From contig NZ_CP095413.1 in NCBI RefSeq assembly GCF_023016285.1, forward strand, positions 5,470,501 to 5,534,500: 64,000 bases of DNA, in the 5' to 3' direction. Source of the DNA: Muricauda sp. SCSIO 64092 (GTDB lineage Bacteria; Bacteroidota; Bacteroidia; Flavobacteriales; Flavobacteriaceae). A program made the translations under genes and the position numbers. A model generated the notes under the pieces. That model saw only the letters and a list, made by a program, of their open reading frames with translations. It did no database searches and was not told the DNA's origin. Of the stretch, positions 9,126-17,551 are shown piece after piece. How positions within the stretch are numbered: the stretch's first letter is position 1; the number at the start of each line of letters is the position of its first letter.

Positions 9126-9856
9126 TTTCTAATTTGAATGTTATGATTTGGCAATTCACTATGAAGATACGTTAATATTTCCAATGCACGGGGCGTATCT
9201 CCATGTATACAAAAAGTATCTGCTTTTATTTCAATTTCCAACCCTTGTATGGACCGTATTTTCTTTTCATGAACCATTTTCAATAGGTGTTGGAGCACTT
9301 CTTCCGGGGCTTGGATCAAAGCATTCCCTTCGCTTCTGGAAACCAAGCTGCGGTCGGCATTGTAATTCCGGTCCGCAAAGGCTTCCAATTTTATCGAAAT
9401 TCCCCTTTTTTCGGCTTCCTCCTCAATTTTGGAGCAAAATGGCACGTAAATGGGAATATGGTCAAACGCCTTGACTGCATCCAAAAAAACCATGGCCAAA
9501 TGGGTGTTCCTCGCTATTTCGTTATAAAGCGCACCATGTGGTTTAATATGATGCAACTCCCCTCCCTCTTCCTTTAAAACCTTTAAAAATAGGGCCAATT
9601 GTCCTTGAATACTTGCGATAAAATCGTTTGTGGAAATGTCCATGACCTTTCTTCCAAAATTCTTTTTGTCGGGATAACCGGGATGGGCCCCCAGCTTTAC
9701 ATTAAACTGTCGGGCAATACGAATCGTAGCCCCCATAGTACGTTCATCCCCTGCATGTCCACCACAGGCAATATTACATGAACTTAGGAACGGCATTAAC
9801 TGGGCTTCATTGCCAATACCCTCCCCCACATCGCTATTTAAATCAATCCATTTCAT
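9122..9856 (-). CDS. pxpA: 5-oxoprolinase subunit A (LamB/YcsF family)
   Basis: LamB/YcsF TIM-barrel-like subunit of 5-oxoprolinase. The N-terminal signature is nearly complete (DLNSDVGEGIGNEAQLMPFL, then SCNIACGGHAGD). HIKPHGALYNEIA and the C-terminal CIHGDTPRALEI are also family hallmarks. At 244 aa it is of usual size. It sits 1 nt after the Nramp-like transporter stop and overlaps pxpB, so the four genes form one tight operon. Confidence 0.93.
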   Translation of the reverse strand: MKWIDLNSDVGEGIGNEAQLMPFLSSCNIACGGHAGDERTMGATIRIARQFNVKLGAHPGYPDKKNFGRKVMDISTNDFIASIQGQLALFLKVLKEEGGELHHIKPHGALYNEIARNTHLAMVFLDAVKAFDHIPIYVPFCSKIEEEAEKRGISIKLEAFADRNYNADRSLVSRSEGNALIQAPEEVLQHLLKMVHEKKIRSIQGLEIEIKADTFCIHGDTPRALEILTYLHSELPNHNIQIRK

Positions 9857-9857
9857 T

Positions 9858-11096
9858 TCAGAACAATCCTAAAACCTTAACTATACTTTTTAATCCCAAA
9901 ACCAAGCATATCCCTATTATGACAATACCATAAAAATTTTGTGGTACGCTATTTTTGTACGAACCCATCACCTGCCCCTTATTGACTATCCAGACCAATA
10001 AAATAGCTATGATGGGAAGAAGTACCCCATTCGCAACCTGTGCAAACGTAATGACTTCAATGGGCTTAAAGTTAAAGAGCAAGGTGGCCACCCCTACCAG
10101 CAAAATCGTTATCCAGACCATCCGAAACCTCGCATCCTTTAAACCGGCGTTCCAATCAAAGCAACTATTGGCCACATAGGCTGCTGCCAATGGTGCAGTA
10201 ATGGATGAGGTAATTCCAGCGGCAAAAAGGCCAATTCCCATAAAATAACGTGCCATATTCCCAAAAAGCGGTTCAAGTCCTTTGGCCAAATCCGTTGCCA
10301 TTGTAACTTCTTGCAGGGGAATCGCTGCAGCGGCTACGATAATGGACATTGAAACCAATCCCCCCAATCCAATGGAAATTACGGTATCTGACCGTGCCAT
10401 TTTTACATCGGACTGTTTTTTCCATTTTTCATTGACCAATGAAGCATGTAGAAAGAGGTTATAAGGTACAATTGTGGTCCCTATTAGGGCTATAATGGTC
10501 AGTAATCCGTCCTCGGGAATTGAGGGAACAAAAAGGCCTTTGGCCAATCCCAATAGATTGGGTTTTGTGAGGACTGCCGTTATCAAAAAGGACAAGCTCA
10601 TCAATGCGATAAGGAATATAAAGACTTTTTCAAGCATTTTATAGTTTCCCAGCCATAATAATAGAAAGGCTATCCCACCAATGATCAGTGCAAAATAGGA
10701 ATTGTTTCCTTTGTCAAAAATAGCTTCAAGACCAAGAACGGCACCTCCTATATTTCCGGCTTCATAAGCCGCATTACCTATTAAAATAGCCGACAAAATG
10801 ATGCCAATGACAGCAACGCGAATCCATTTTATTTGCAATTGGTCACGAATGGCATCGGCCAACCCCATTCTTGTAACAACGCCCAATCTAGCTGCCATTT
10901 CCTGTAGGACCATTGTTGCCAAAACGGAAAACAACATGGCCCATAACAGGGCATATCCAAAAGATACTCCGGCCAAAGTACAGGCCGTAATGGTGCCCGG
11001 TCCTATAAACGCGGCGGCAATTAAAACCCCTGGTCCTATTCTTTTCAAAAAATGATTTTTTTCACCACAAAAAATAACACTTTCCCAACAATGCAT
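9858..11096 (-). CDS. Nramp-related divalent-metal-transporter-fold protein (YcsG-like)
   Basis: Inner-membrane protein with about 11 hydrophobic segments and clear Nramp family architecture. The two metal-binding motifs are altered. TM1 has FIGPGTITACT where true Nramps have DPGN, and TM6 has TIVPYNLFLHAS where Nramps have a Met-Pro-His core. Loss of the Asp and Met ligands argues against a canonical Mn/Fe transporter. The gene heads the pxpABC operon, as the Nramp-branch gene ycsG neighbours ycsF-kipIA in Bacillus. A role in uptake linked to 5-oxoproline metabolism is therefore an inference worth testing. Confidence 0.85.
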   Translation of the reverse strand: MHCWESVIFCGEKNHFLKRIGPGVLIAAAFIGPGTITACTLAGVSFGYALLWAMLFSVLATMVLQEMAARLGVVTRMGLADAIRDQLQIKWIRVAVIGIILSAILIGNAAYEAGNIGGAVLGLEAIFDKGNNSYFALIIGGIAFLLLWLGNYKMLEKVFIFLIALMSLSFLITAVLTKPNLLGLAKGLFVPSIPEDGLLTIIALIGTTIVPYNLFLHASLVNEKWKKQSDVKMARSDTVISIGLGGLVSMSIIVAAAAIPLQEVTMATDLAKGLEPLFGNMARYFMGIGLFAAGITSSITAPLAAAYVANSCFDWNAGLKDARFRMVWITILLVGVATLLFNFKPIEVITFAQVANGVLLPIIAILLVWIVNKGQVMGSYKNSVPQNFYGIVIIGICLVLGLKSIVKVLGLF

Positions 11097-11226
11097 TTAC
11101 CATTCGTCTAAAAAAATGCATTTCATCTAATATTTACGTGCTACTCATCGAGTGGACATACGAATCCAAAAATGTTAAAGTTATTATAGTCCCAAATCTT
11201 ATTATTGACCAAACTTAACTACTTAC

Positions 11227-11670
11227 ATGACGTGCAAGGAGTGTAACAAAAGTATAACCCCCGAGGTTGGCCAACATGCTAAAGATTCATTTGGTGTAGA
11301 ACTCTGTGAAAGACATACCAAGTTAGTGAAGCGTATTGTAGAGGAGAACCAAACACCAATTGAAGCCATTCAACTGTATTATGCCCTCAAGGAGGTTGGA
11401 GCAAATCCCATGCTGGAATGGTGGGATGGCCAGAAATCCATTGATATTGCAATTTCCAGGGTAAAACTCAATATTGAAATTGAAACGGACTACCATTTAA
11501 TTACACATGAACAAGCGATAAACGACCTGGAAGAGGCCATGCACTCCTTCAAAAATGGTTTTACTACCGTGCGTATCCCACATGTGGTGGTTAAATACTA
11601 CTTGGAAGAGACCGTTAAAAATATACTGGGCATCATACAGGGACTAAAGTCCAACTTAAAGGTGATCTAG
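11227..11670 (+). CDS. CxxC protein with a DUF559/VSR-like C-terminal domain
   Basis: 147 aa. The N-terminus has a zinc-ribbon-like arrangement: CKEC near residues 3-6, a third Cys at about 33 and an adjacent His (CERH). The C-terminal 90 residues (IDIAISRVKLNIEIE, then HLITHEQAINDLEEAMHSFK and TTVRIPHVVVKYYLEETV) resemble the DUF559/VSR restriction-endonuclease-like fold. The acidic pair Asp and IEIE would be the candidate metal site. It stands alone between divergent neighbours. The assignment rests on remembered family sequences, and function is unknown. Confidence 0.65.
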   Translation: MTCKECNKSITPEVGQHAKDSFGVELCERHTKLVKRIVEENQTPIEAIQLYYALKEVGANPMLEWWDGQKSIDIAISRVKLNIEIETDYHLITHEQAINDLEEAMHSFKNGFTTVRIPHVVVKYYLEETVKNILGIIQGLKSNLKVI

Positions 11671-11831
11671 ACATTTCTACCCATTTTTCAGAATAGCATT
11701 GCAAAGATTTTGATAACTTACGGGTAATTGGACCCAAGATAGGTCCATCGAAACTTTGTATTTATGGCATCCCATGGTATGGAAAAATACGTTCCGTCTT
11801 TAAATCGGCATGCCAAAACAGTGCGCTAATT

Positions 11832-12950
11832 ATGGATACTATTGATCGTAGAAAATGGTTAAAAACCGCGGGCTTGAGCAGTGGTTTTACACTCTTGGGC
11901 GGATTTGGCACATGGGCCGCTACATCCAATGCATACATGGATTCCGAAGGGGAAAATCCCATCGCCAAGCTCAATTCCAATGAAAACCCGTATGGACCTT
12001 CAAAACGGGTGCGTTCCACAATCACCAACGCCTTTGACAAGGCCTGTAGATATCCCTCACTGGTATTTAGACCCCTTTTGGAGCAAATTGCCAAAAAGGA
12101 AGGGGTTGGAACGGACCACATTGTGGTTACGGGCGGATCTACCGAAGGGTTGAAGGCCACTGGGCTTACTTATGGTATTGGTGGTGGCGAAATCATAGCG
12201 GCGGACCCCACTTTCCAGGCCATGCTGCGTTATGCAGAAGGTTTCGGTGCCTATGTCCATAGGGTTCCCGTGGACGAACAAATGGGGCATGATTTGGAAG
12301 CCATGTCCCAACGGATCAATAACCGAACGCGATTGGTATTTATCTGTAATCCCAATAACCCAACAGGAACCTTGCTCGACAAGGATATCCTTAGGGATTT
12401 CTGTAGCTCGGTAAGTAAAAAAACCGTAGTGTTCAGTGATGAAGCTTATTATGATTTTATTACTGAATCGGATTACCCTTCCATGGTGGAATTGGTAAAA
12501 GAAGGGATGAATGTCATTGTTTCCAAAACATTTTCCAAGGTTTATGGATTGGCCGGGATGCGAATTGGTTATTTGGTGGCAAGGCCCGATATAGCCAAAC
12601 GCCTGCAAAAAAACATTATGGCCATGACCAACGTTCTTGCCATTGAAGCTGCCAAGGAAGCTTTAAAAGACGATGATTTTTACAAATTCAGCTTGTTGAA
12701 GAATTTGGAAGCCAAAAACAGGATTTATCAAACCCTGGATGATTTGAATTTAACGTACGTGAAATCGCATACGAATTTTGTTTTCTTCAAAACCGGGAGG
12801 CCCATTACCCAAATGATTGCTGAAATGAAAAAAGAAAACGTGATGATAGGAAGGCCTTTTCCCCCATTTTACGAATGGGCAAGAATCAGTTCCGGCACCG
12901 CATCGGATATGTCACGTTTTGACCTAGCACTGAAAAAAGTCCTGGGCTAA
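11832..12950 (+). CDS. Tat-exported PLP aminotransferase (HisC-like, fold type I)
   Basis: Aminotransferase of the histidinol-phosphate/aspartate class. It has NSNENPYGPS near the substrate site, VFICNPNNPTGTLL, FSDEAYYDF and the PLP-lysine motif SKTFSKVYGLAGMRIGY. The first 33 residues are a twin-arginine signal (DRRKWLK, then a Gly/Ala/Leu-rich hydrophobic stretch). The folded, cofactor-loaded enzyme would therefore be exported to the periplasm. It is not in a his operon, so histidine synthesis is unlikely. A role in modifying periplasmic amino acids or wall precursors is only inference. Confidence 0.88.
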   Translation: MDTIDRRKWLKTAGLSSGFTLLGGFGTWAATSNAYMDSEGENPIAKLNSNENPYGPSKRVRSTITNAFDKACRYPSLVFRPLLEQIAKKEGVGTDHIVVTGGSTEGLKATGLTYGIGGGEIIAADPTFQAMLRYAEGFGAYVHRVPVDEQMGHDLEAMSQRINNRTRLVFICNPNNPTGTLLDKDILRDFCSSVSKKTVVFSDEAYYDFITESDYPSMVELVKEGMNVIVSKTFSKVYGLAGMRIGYLVARPDIAKRLQKNIMAMTNVLAIEAAKEALKDDDFYKFSLLKNLEAKNRIYQTLDDLNLTYVKSHTNFVFFKTGRPITQMIAEMKKENVMIGRPFPPFYEWARISSGTASDMSRFDLALKKVLG

Positions 12951-13034
12951 TATTTGGATATGCAGAAAAATATAGTGTTTTGCATGAAATTCACACCCTA
13001 CCAATAGCGGTTTTTAAGAAGCTGGTCAACAGGT

Positions 13035-14036
13035 ATGGATTCACTCACACAAATTGTTCTTGGCGCTTCGGTTGGTGAGGCCGTTTTGGGAAAAAAAGTG
13101 GGCAACAAAGCTCTGCTATGGGGCGCTGTAGCCGGAACAATCCCGGATTTGGATGTATTGTCCAATTATTTTTTGGATACGGTAACCGCCATAGAAGTAC
13201 ATCGTGGGTTCAGCCATTCGATTTTTTTCGCGCTCTTGTTTGCCCCCTTGTTCGGTGGGTTGGTGTGGAAGGTTTACGCTAAAAGGCAAGCGTCATGGAT
13301 GGACTGGTCCCTTTTGTTTTTTTGGTGCCTTTTTACACATCCTTTGCTGGATGCCTTTACCACATGGGGAACACAACTATTTTGGCCTTTGGAAATCCGT
13401 TTGGCATTCCAGAGCATCTTCGTGATCGATCCCTTATATACCCTACCCTTTTTGATTGTTGTACTTATGGTGTTACGGCTGAAAAAATCAAATCCAAGGA
13501 GAAAACAACTGAACCGCTGGGGACTTATCATCAGTTCAGGTTACTTAGTGGTCACCCTGATTTTAAAAGGTTTTGCCAACCATAGCTTTGCCCAGGCTTT
13601 GGAACAACAAAAAATCTCCTACAGTGGCTTGTCAACAAGACCGGCCCCCTTCAATACCATACTCTGGATGGCCAATGTGGATACCCAGGATGCGTATCTC
13701 ATTGGGGAATACTCCTTTTTTGATACCAAACCTATTTCCTTTAAACGTATACCCAAAAACCATCACCTATTGGAAACTTTTGCCTCCGATGATAAAGTAA
13801 AAAGGCTCATTCGGATTACGGAGGGTTGGTATGCCATGACAAAAAAGGGGGAAAGGCTTTATTTTAATGATTTGCGTTTTGGCCTTTTGAGCTTGGATCC
13901 CGAGGAGACACAGTTCGTCTTTTCCTATGAACTTCGGCATACGACAGACGGACTGGAATTTCATGAGGTTCCCAAATTTCGGGGGGATGCCCAAAGATTG
14001 CTCCATGCCCTTTGGGAAAGGCTTAAGGGAAACTAG
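13035..14036 (+). CDS. YdjM/DUF457-type membrane-bound metal-dependent hydrolase
   Basis: Inner-membrane protein of 333 aa starting MDSLTQIVLGASVGEAV. Family histidine/acid motifs are visible: GTIPDLDVL, HRGFSHSIFFALL and HPLLDAFTTWG. At least four hydrophobic segments lie in the first 190 residues, followed by a soluble C-terminal domain of about 140 residues. E. coli YdjM is an SOS-regulated relative of unknown biochemical role, so only the family-level call is supported. It is monocistronic as far as can be seen. Confidence 0.85.
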   Translation: MDSLTQIVLGASVGEAVLGKKVGNKALLWGAVAGTIPDLDVLSNYFLDTVTAIEVHRGFSHSIFFALLFAPLFGGLVWKVYAKRQASWMDWSLLFFWCLFTHPLLDAFTTWGTQLFWPLEIRLAFQSIFVIDPLYTLPFLIVVLMVLRLKKSNPRRKQLNRWGLIISSGYLVVTLILKGFANHSFAQALEQQKISYSGLSTRPAPFNTILWMANVDTQDAYLIGEYSFFDTKPISFKRIPKNHHLLETFASDDKVKRLIRITEGWYAMTKKGERLYFNDLRFGLLSLDPEETQFVFSYELRHTTDGLEFHEVPKFRGDAQRLLHALWERLKGN

Positions 14037-14153
14037 TTGGCCACTTCAGCTGTTTCCTTTTACTATCGGTTGCGCCTAAAAATTCGACTGAAGAAGGTCA
14101 AATCACCCAGAGTGATACCATCCCCATTAAAACGTATGGATTGGAAGGCTGTT

Positions 14154-14648
14154 TCAACGTCTTCCTGCAACATCCGTCTCCACATACTTCTTAAATTCCA
14201 ATAGCCGTTGTTCCAACATATCTTCATAATCCGTTCCCTTATATTTTTCAAAAGTGCGTTTTGAAATACCGGTATACCAAACAGTTTCGGTGAGTTCCAA
14301 TGCCGCTTTTTGTTCAAGGCTGCGCTTAATGTAAATGTTTCCAGAACTAAGTTTGTATCGTATGGTATACGATTCATTATCCACCAAATCCACAATTTCC
14401 ACATCAAATATCTCTCCAGATCCAACAATAACCTTACAGCGTTTATTCTTCGCCAACCCATCTCCACATCTTACATCAACAACATTGCTGTCCCATAAGC
14501 TAATGGTAGAAAAATCGGTTATGGCGTTCCAAACGTTTTCAGCGTTTTGGTCGAGTTCAATTGTATTTTTAAAGGTTTTGGACGTTGCCCCTTGGGCAAA
14601 AATGATAAAGGGCACCAAAAAAAAGGTGAGTTTTAAAAAATTTTTCAT
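14154..14648 (-). CDS. Secreted SRPBCC-domain protein
   Basis: About 164 aa with a cleavable signal peptide (KNFLKLTFFLVPFIIFAQG). A START/Bet v 1-like domain follows: KTFKNTIELDQNAENVWNAI, FSTISLWDSNV, and a C-terminal amphipathic helix. Such domains bind hydrophobic ligands; the ligand is not predictable. The ATG at 14648 is preferred over the TTG six bases upstream. It lies downstream of and on the same strand as a Crp/Fnr-type regulator gene, about 90 nt away, and may be co-expressed. Confidence 0.75.
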   Translation of the reverse strand: MKNFLKLTFFLVPFIIFAQGATSKTFKNTIELDQNAENVWNAITDFSTISLWDSNVVDVRCGDGLAKNKRCKVIVGSGEIFDVEIVDLVDNESYTIRYKLSSGNIYIKRSLEQKAALELTETVWYTGISKRTFEKYKGTDYEDMLEQRLLEFKKYVETDVAGRR

Positions 14649-14735
14649 GACCAATGATTTAATTTATGCTAAAGTTCAGCTAAACATTGGATTACGACTG
14701 TGTCATTTGACACAATAATGGATCCTACCAAAAAT

Positions 14736-15311
14736 TTATGCGGCGGTGAGTTTACGTCGAATTCGGTGTAGGGTTTCCCGGGAAGTGCCAATATAGGAGG
14801 CGATAATACTAACGGGTACTTCCTGCACCATAGCGGGGTTGTTTTGCAATAAATCGAGGTATCGCTCTTCAACGGACAATTTGGAATTCTTATTGGCCTC
14901 TACAACTTTGGCCGATAAAATATATTCGGTGATCGTCTGAATGAAATTGGCCAGTTGTTGATTTTCTGATTTTATCGCTGCATAACCAGACCGCTTTAAC
15001 TCACAGTATTGCACATCGGTAAGGGCCTGACACTCGTCCATGGTGGACTTTTGATGGAAGAAACTATCCATAATGGTCCAACAGGAGTTTGGGCTAATTA
15101 CTTTTAGGGTAACCCTTTCGCCCAGATTACTGTAGGAATAGTAATGAAGAAAACCCCTTTCAAAAAAATAAATGCTATCCACTTTTTGACTGGGTTGTAT
15201 CAGCTTATCCCCCTTATTTAAGGTTCCCTCCGTACATTGATCCAAGAGAAAATCCATATTCGGGGCTGAAAGCGGTCCAAAACCTTCAAAAAATCTTCGA
15301 AGCATTTCCAT
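14736..15311 (-). CDS. Crp/Fnr-family transcriptional regulator
   Basis: 191 aa. The N-terminal cyclic-nucleotide-binding beta-roll (residues about 20-110: LNKGDKLIQPSQKVDSIYFF, then FERGFLHYYS) lacks the canonical cAMP-phosphate Arg/Ser motif, as in most Bacteroidota paralogues. The C-terminal winged HTH is visible as VPVSIIASYIGTSRETLHRIRRKL. A single gene of this kind next to an SRPBCC gene suggests local regulation, but the ligand and targets are unknown. Confidence 0.85.
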   Translation of the reverse strand: MEMLRRFFEGFGPLSAPNMDFLLDQCTEGTLNKGDKLIQPSQKVDSIYFFERGFLHYYSYSNLGERVTLKVISPNSCWTIMDSFFHQKSTMDECQALTDVQYCELKRSGYAAIKSENQQLANFIQTITEYILSAKVVEANKNSKLSVEERYLDLLQNNPAMVQEVPVSIIASYIGTSRETLHRIRRKLTAA

Positions 15312-15377
15312 GTATTAAAAATACCACTTTTTGAACCATTACCATTGTTAAAAAAGCTATGGGACCCGTTATCTTAT

Positions 15378-15521
15378 CCCAACCATCCTTCCCGATCCAA
15401 ACTCCTATACTGAATAGCTTCTGAAATAGGGTCGCCAGTAATGGCCTTTGCATTTCCCCGGGCTGTGGATAGCTCCTCCCTCCTACCAAAGCCACATCAG
15501 TTATAGTATATAATGTGATGG
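15378..15521 (-). pseudogene. comM: Decayed comM fragment, copy A (3' end joined to a mid-gene segment)
   Basis: Bases 15378-15454 match the last 80 bp of the intact comM gene (20364-20443) at roughly 85% by eye, including the codons for EGWLG and a stop. They then switch at an ATTTCCC microhomology to the part of comM encoding SDVALVGGGSYPQPGE (15452-15521 against about 21015-21076). The copy has therefore lost about 570 bp internally. An 81-residue ORF runs through it but is not a credible gene. The stretch 15312-15649 holds nothing else recognisable. Confidence 0.8.
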
Positions 15522-15649
15522 TCTTATCCAATTCATATCATTAACCAATCAATGGCTTATATCCCACCCAGATCAATTCGGAACGTCTCACTAATCTTAT
15601 AATAGTCGTGAGGAAATATCCGAGGAAAACAACCGGGAGATTATTTAAT

Positions 15650-16966
15650 TTACGTTCCAGCTGATTCCGAAGGTTGGGAGCTGGCCACTGACCGATCAAG
15701 AGGCGTTTCCACCGTGTGGACCCGAATGACCTCCTGAACGATACAGTAGAGATCAATGATTATGCGCTGGGCTATTCTGGATTGATTATTCAGCAGTACG
15801 CAAATACCCAAATCTTCCTCAGGAAAGACCGCTATTTCATTGCGGAAGTGGTTGACACTTCCCCCATGGTGCCACATGGTGTTTTCGACCGTTGGGTTAC
15901 CTGAGCGGTAGGTATGGATCCTCCAGCCAAAACCGTAATACGAGGCCGTATGTCCGGGCCAGCGTTGATAGTACTTCTGCCTCCCCGGTATCTCAACAAA
16001 TGGTGTAAAGGCCTCCTTTAAGGTTTCGCGTGTCATTACATCAGGACGATGACCGAGCAAAAGCTGCATCCATTTCGCCATATCCTCGGCGTTCGAATTG
16101 ATGCCCCCCGCAGCAACGGCATTAAAGTAGGAGTTAGTAAGCCTTTCGGATTTCCATCCACGTCGGGATTTGACATGTGGTTTGGCTTTATTCCCTATCT
16201 TCCCAAGTGCCTCAAAGTCCATGGTAGTCGCGCACATTTCAAGCGGTTTGAAAAAGCGTTCTTCCAAGGATGTGGTAATCTCCTCCCCGGTAATCTTCTC
16301 CATCATTTCCCCGGAGAGCGCAAATAGTGCGTTTTGATAGCTATACATTTCCCCTGGCCTACTTATAGGCTGTACCTCAGCAAATCGGCCTGCGATTTCA
16401 TCCAGGGGTAGCCCTGCCTCCACCAGGTTTGTGTAGCTGTGATAGGGTGCTCCCGAGGTATGTGATAATAAATGGGCCAGTGTGATGTTTTCGGTATTCT
16501 CCCGATTTCCCAATTCAAATTCGGGAATGCAGTCACTGACCCTGTCTTCCCAGGCCAATATTCCTTCACGCTTTAGATCTGAAGCAAGCACCCCCGTAAA
16601 TCCCTTTGAAAGCGAACCCAGTCGGAAGACCGTTTGCCCGTCTACCTTTTTACCCGTAAGGCTATTCTTTATTCCGAATCCGTCCGCCAAGAGCACTTGT
16701 TTCCCATGTACAATGCTTACACCGGCACCCACAACTTCCCCAGCGGCTATGGCCCTATGGAAATAGGAATCAACGGCCTGTTGCAGGGCAATCCGCAGCT
16801 CTTTGCCTAAAACCTTATTATTATGTTCTAGGGATACATAGCTATTCTCATCCAAGGTTTCCATTGAAGAACTACTGGCTGAAACGGAATCATTTCCACT
16901 TGATGTCAGAACAAATAGGAAAAGAAACAAAATCGCCAAACCAGCGAAGACTTTAAATCGGTACAT
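15650..16966 (-). CDS. Serine hydrolase, class C beta-lactamase/DD-peptidase fold
   Basis: About 438 aa with an N-terminal hydrophobic signal or anchor (residues about 8-24) and a Ser-rich linker. Catalytic motifs of the beta-lactamase-related family are present: SxxK in LGSLSKGFTG, Tyr-x-Asn in YSYQNALFALSGE, and HxG in MWHHGGSVNHF. Such proteins are periplasmic esterases, peptidases or PBP-like enzymes, and true beta-lactamase activity is not implied. The ATG near 16966 is preferred over a TTG six bases upstream. The gene lies between two comM relics in a rearranged region. Confidence 0.85.
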   Translation of the reverse strand: MYRFKVFAGLAILFLFLFVLTSSGNDSVSASSSSMETLDENSYVSLEHNNKVLGKELRIALQQAVDSYFHRAIAAGEVVGAGVSIVHGKQVLLADGFGIKNSLTGKKVDGQTVFRLGSLSKGFTGVLASDLKREGILAWEDRVSDCIPEFELGNRENTENITLAHLLSHTSGAPYHSYTNLVEAGLPLDEIAGRFAEVQPISRPGEMYSYQNALFALSGEMMEKITGEEITTSLEERFFKPLEMCATTMDFEALGKIGNKAKPHVKSRRGWKSERLTNSYFNAVAAGGINSNAEDMAKWMQLLLGHRPDVMTRETLKEAFTPFVEIPGRQKYYQRWPGHTASYYGFGWRIHTYRSGNPTVENTMWHHGGSVNHFRNEIAVFPEEDLGICVLLNNQSRIAQRIIIDLYCIVQEVIRVHTVETPLDRSVASSQPSESAGT

Positions 16967-17166
16967 GTGCAAAAATGGCTTTCGTCCGGCTTTGGAATGT
17001 CACAGGACGTTTGGATAGTAAACCCATTAATCCGTTGATTATTATATGTTCCGGTATTTTTATCAAGAACTAGCTAAAATTAAAGAAAATCTATTTAGGC
17101 AATACGCATATTCTTTTCAATACTAGGCAAAATGGGTTTGCGAGTTAGAAGCTTGCAACAAAAAAC

Positions 17167-17267
17167 CAGAACCATGCTTCCCTGTCCAAGCCGCAGTATT
17201 GGATGGCTTCGGAAATATTGTCCCCGGTAATGGCCCTTGCACTTTCCAGGTCGGCTATGGTCCTTGC
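17167..17267 (-). pseudogene. comM: Decayed comM fragment, copy B (3' end)
   Basis: Translates on the minus strand to ARTIADLESARAITGDNISE followed by AIQYCGLDREAW. This is the C-terminus of ComM with substitutions (intact gene: ENAKAITGDHISEAIQYRSLDREGWLG region). Homology begins at the comM stop-codon position, the same left boundary as copy A, and runs about 100 bp. It then fuses at CAAGGACCAT to an IS200/IS605 tnpA fragment. The copy has diverged, so it is old. Confidence 0.8.
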
Positions 17268-17396
17268 CCACAACGCCCTCTAGGATGTGGACGTTCTCCG
17301 AATCACATATCTGTAGCAAAAGGTCACGGCAGCGATGTTAAAAATCGTCCGTTAAAACACTGTAACGATATTTCGTCGCCCAAACTATGTGACAAC
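17258..17396 (-). pseudogene. tnpA: IS200/IS605-family tnpA fragment
   Basis: The minus strand reads HIVWATKYRYSVLT, a stop, then HRCRDLLLQICDSENVHILE and GVVGKDH. This is the N-terminal half of a Y1 HUH transposase with one internal stop. The HxH and catalytic Tyr region is missing because the frame runs into comM copy B. A 7-3-7 palindrome (CTGCAATCAAATTGCAG, 17476-17492) lies upstream on the same side and could be a relic of the element's left-end hairpin. The rest of 16967-17551 shows no gene. Confidence 0.7.
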
Positions 17397-17551
17397 TTAA
17401 ATTACTTATTGAATGGGAGTTCCTCAGATATTCGGCCATTCAACATAACAAAAATATTTATAGAAACTAAAGCAACTGCAATCAAATTGCAGGGTTTTAG
17501 CCATTAAATGGAGAATAAAAACAGTAATTTTAAAGTTCTAAATGTAGATAC

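Noticed and set aside
9858..11096. MntH-type Mn2+ transporter (direct annotation)
   Set aside because: The two signature metal-binding motifs are altered, so only an Nramp-related fold is claimed.
12057..12608. 183-codon minus-strand ORF inside the Tat aminotransferase gene
   Set aside because: Antisense to an intact PLP enzyme and without family similarity.
15286..15531. 81-codon minus-strand ORF containing TDVALVGGRSYPQPGE
   Set aside because: Not a gene: it is read-through of comM debris in partly wrong frame; recorded as a comM relic.
15650..16966. True class C beta-lactamase
   Set aside because: The SxxK, YxN and HxG motifs are shared with many esterases and peptidases; resistance activity cannot be inferred.
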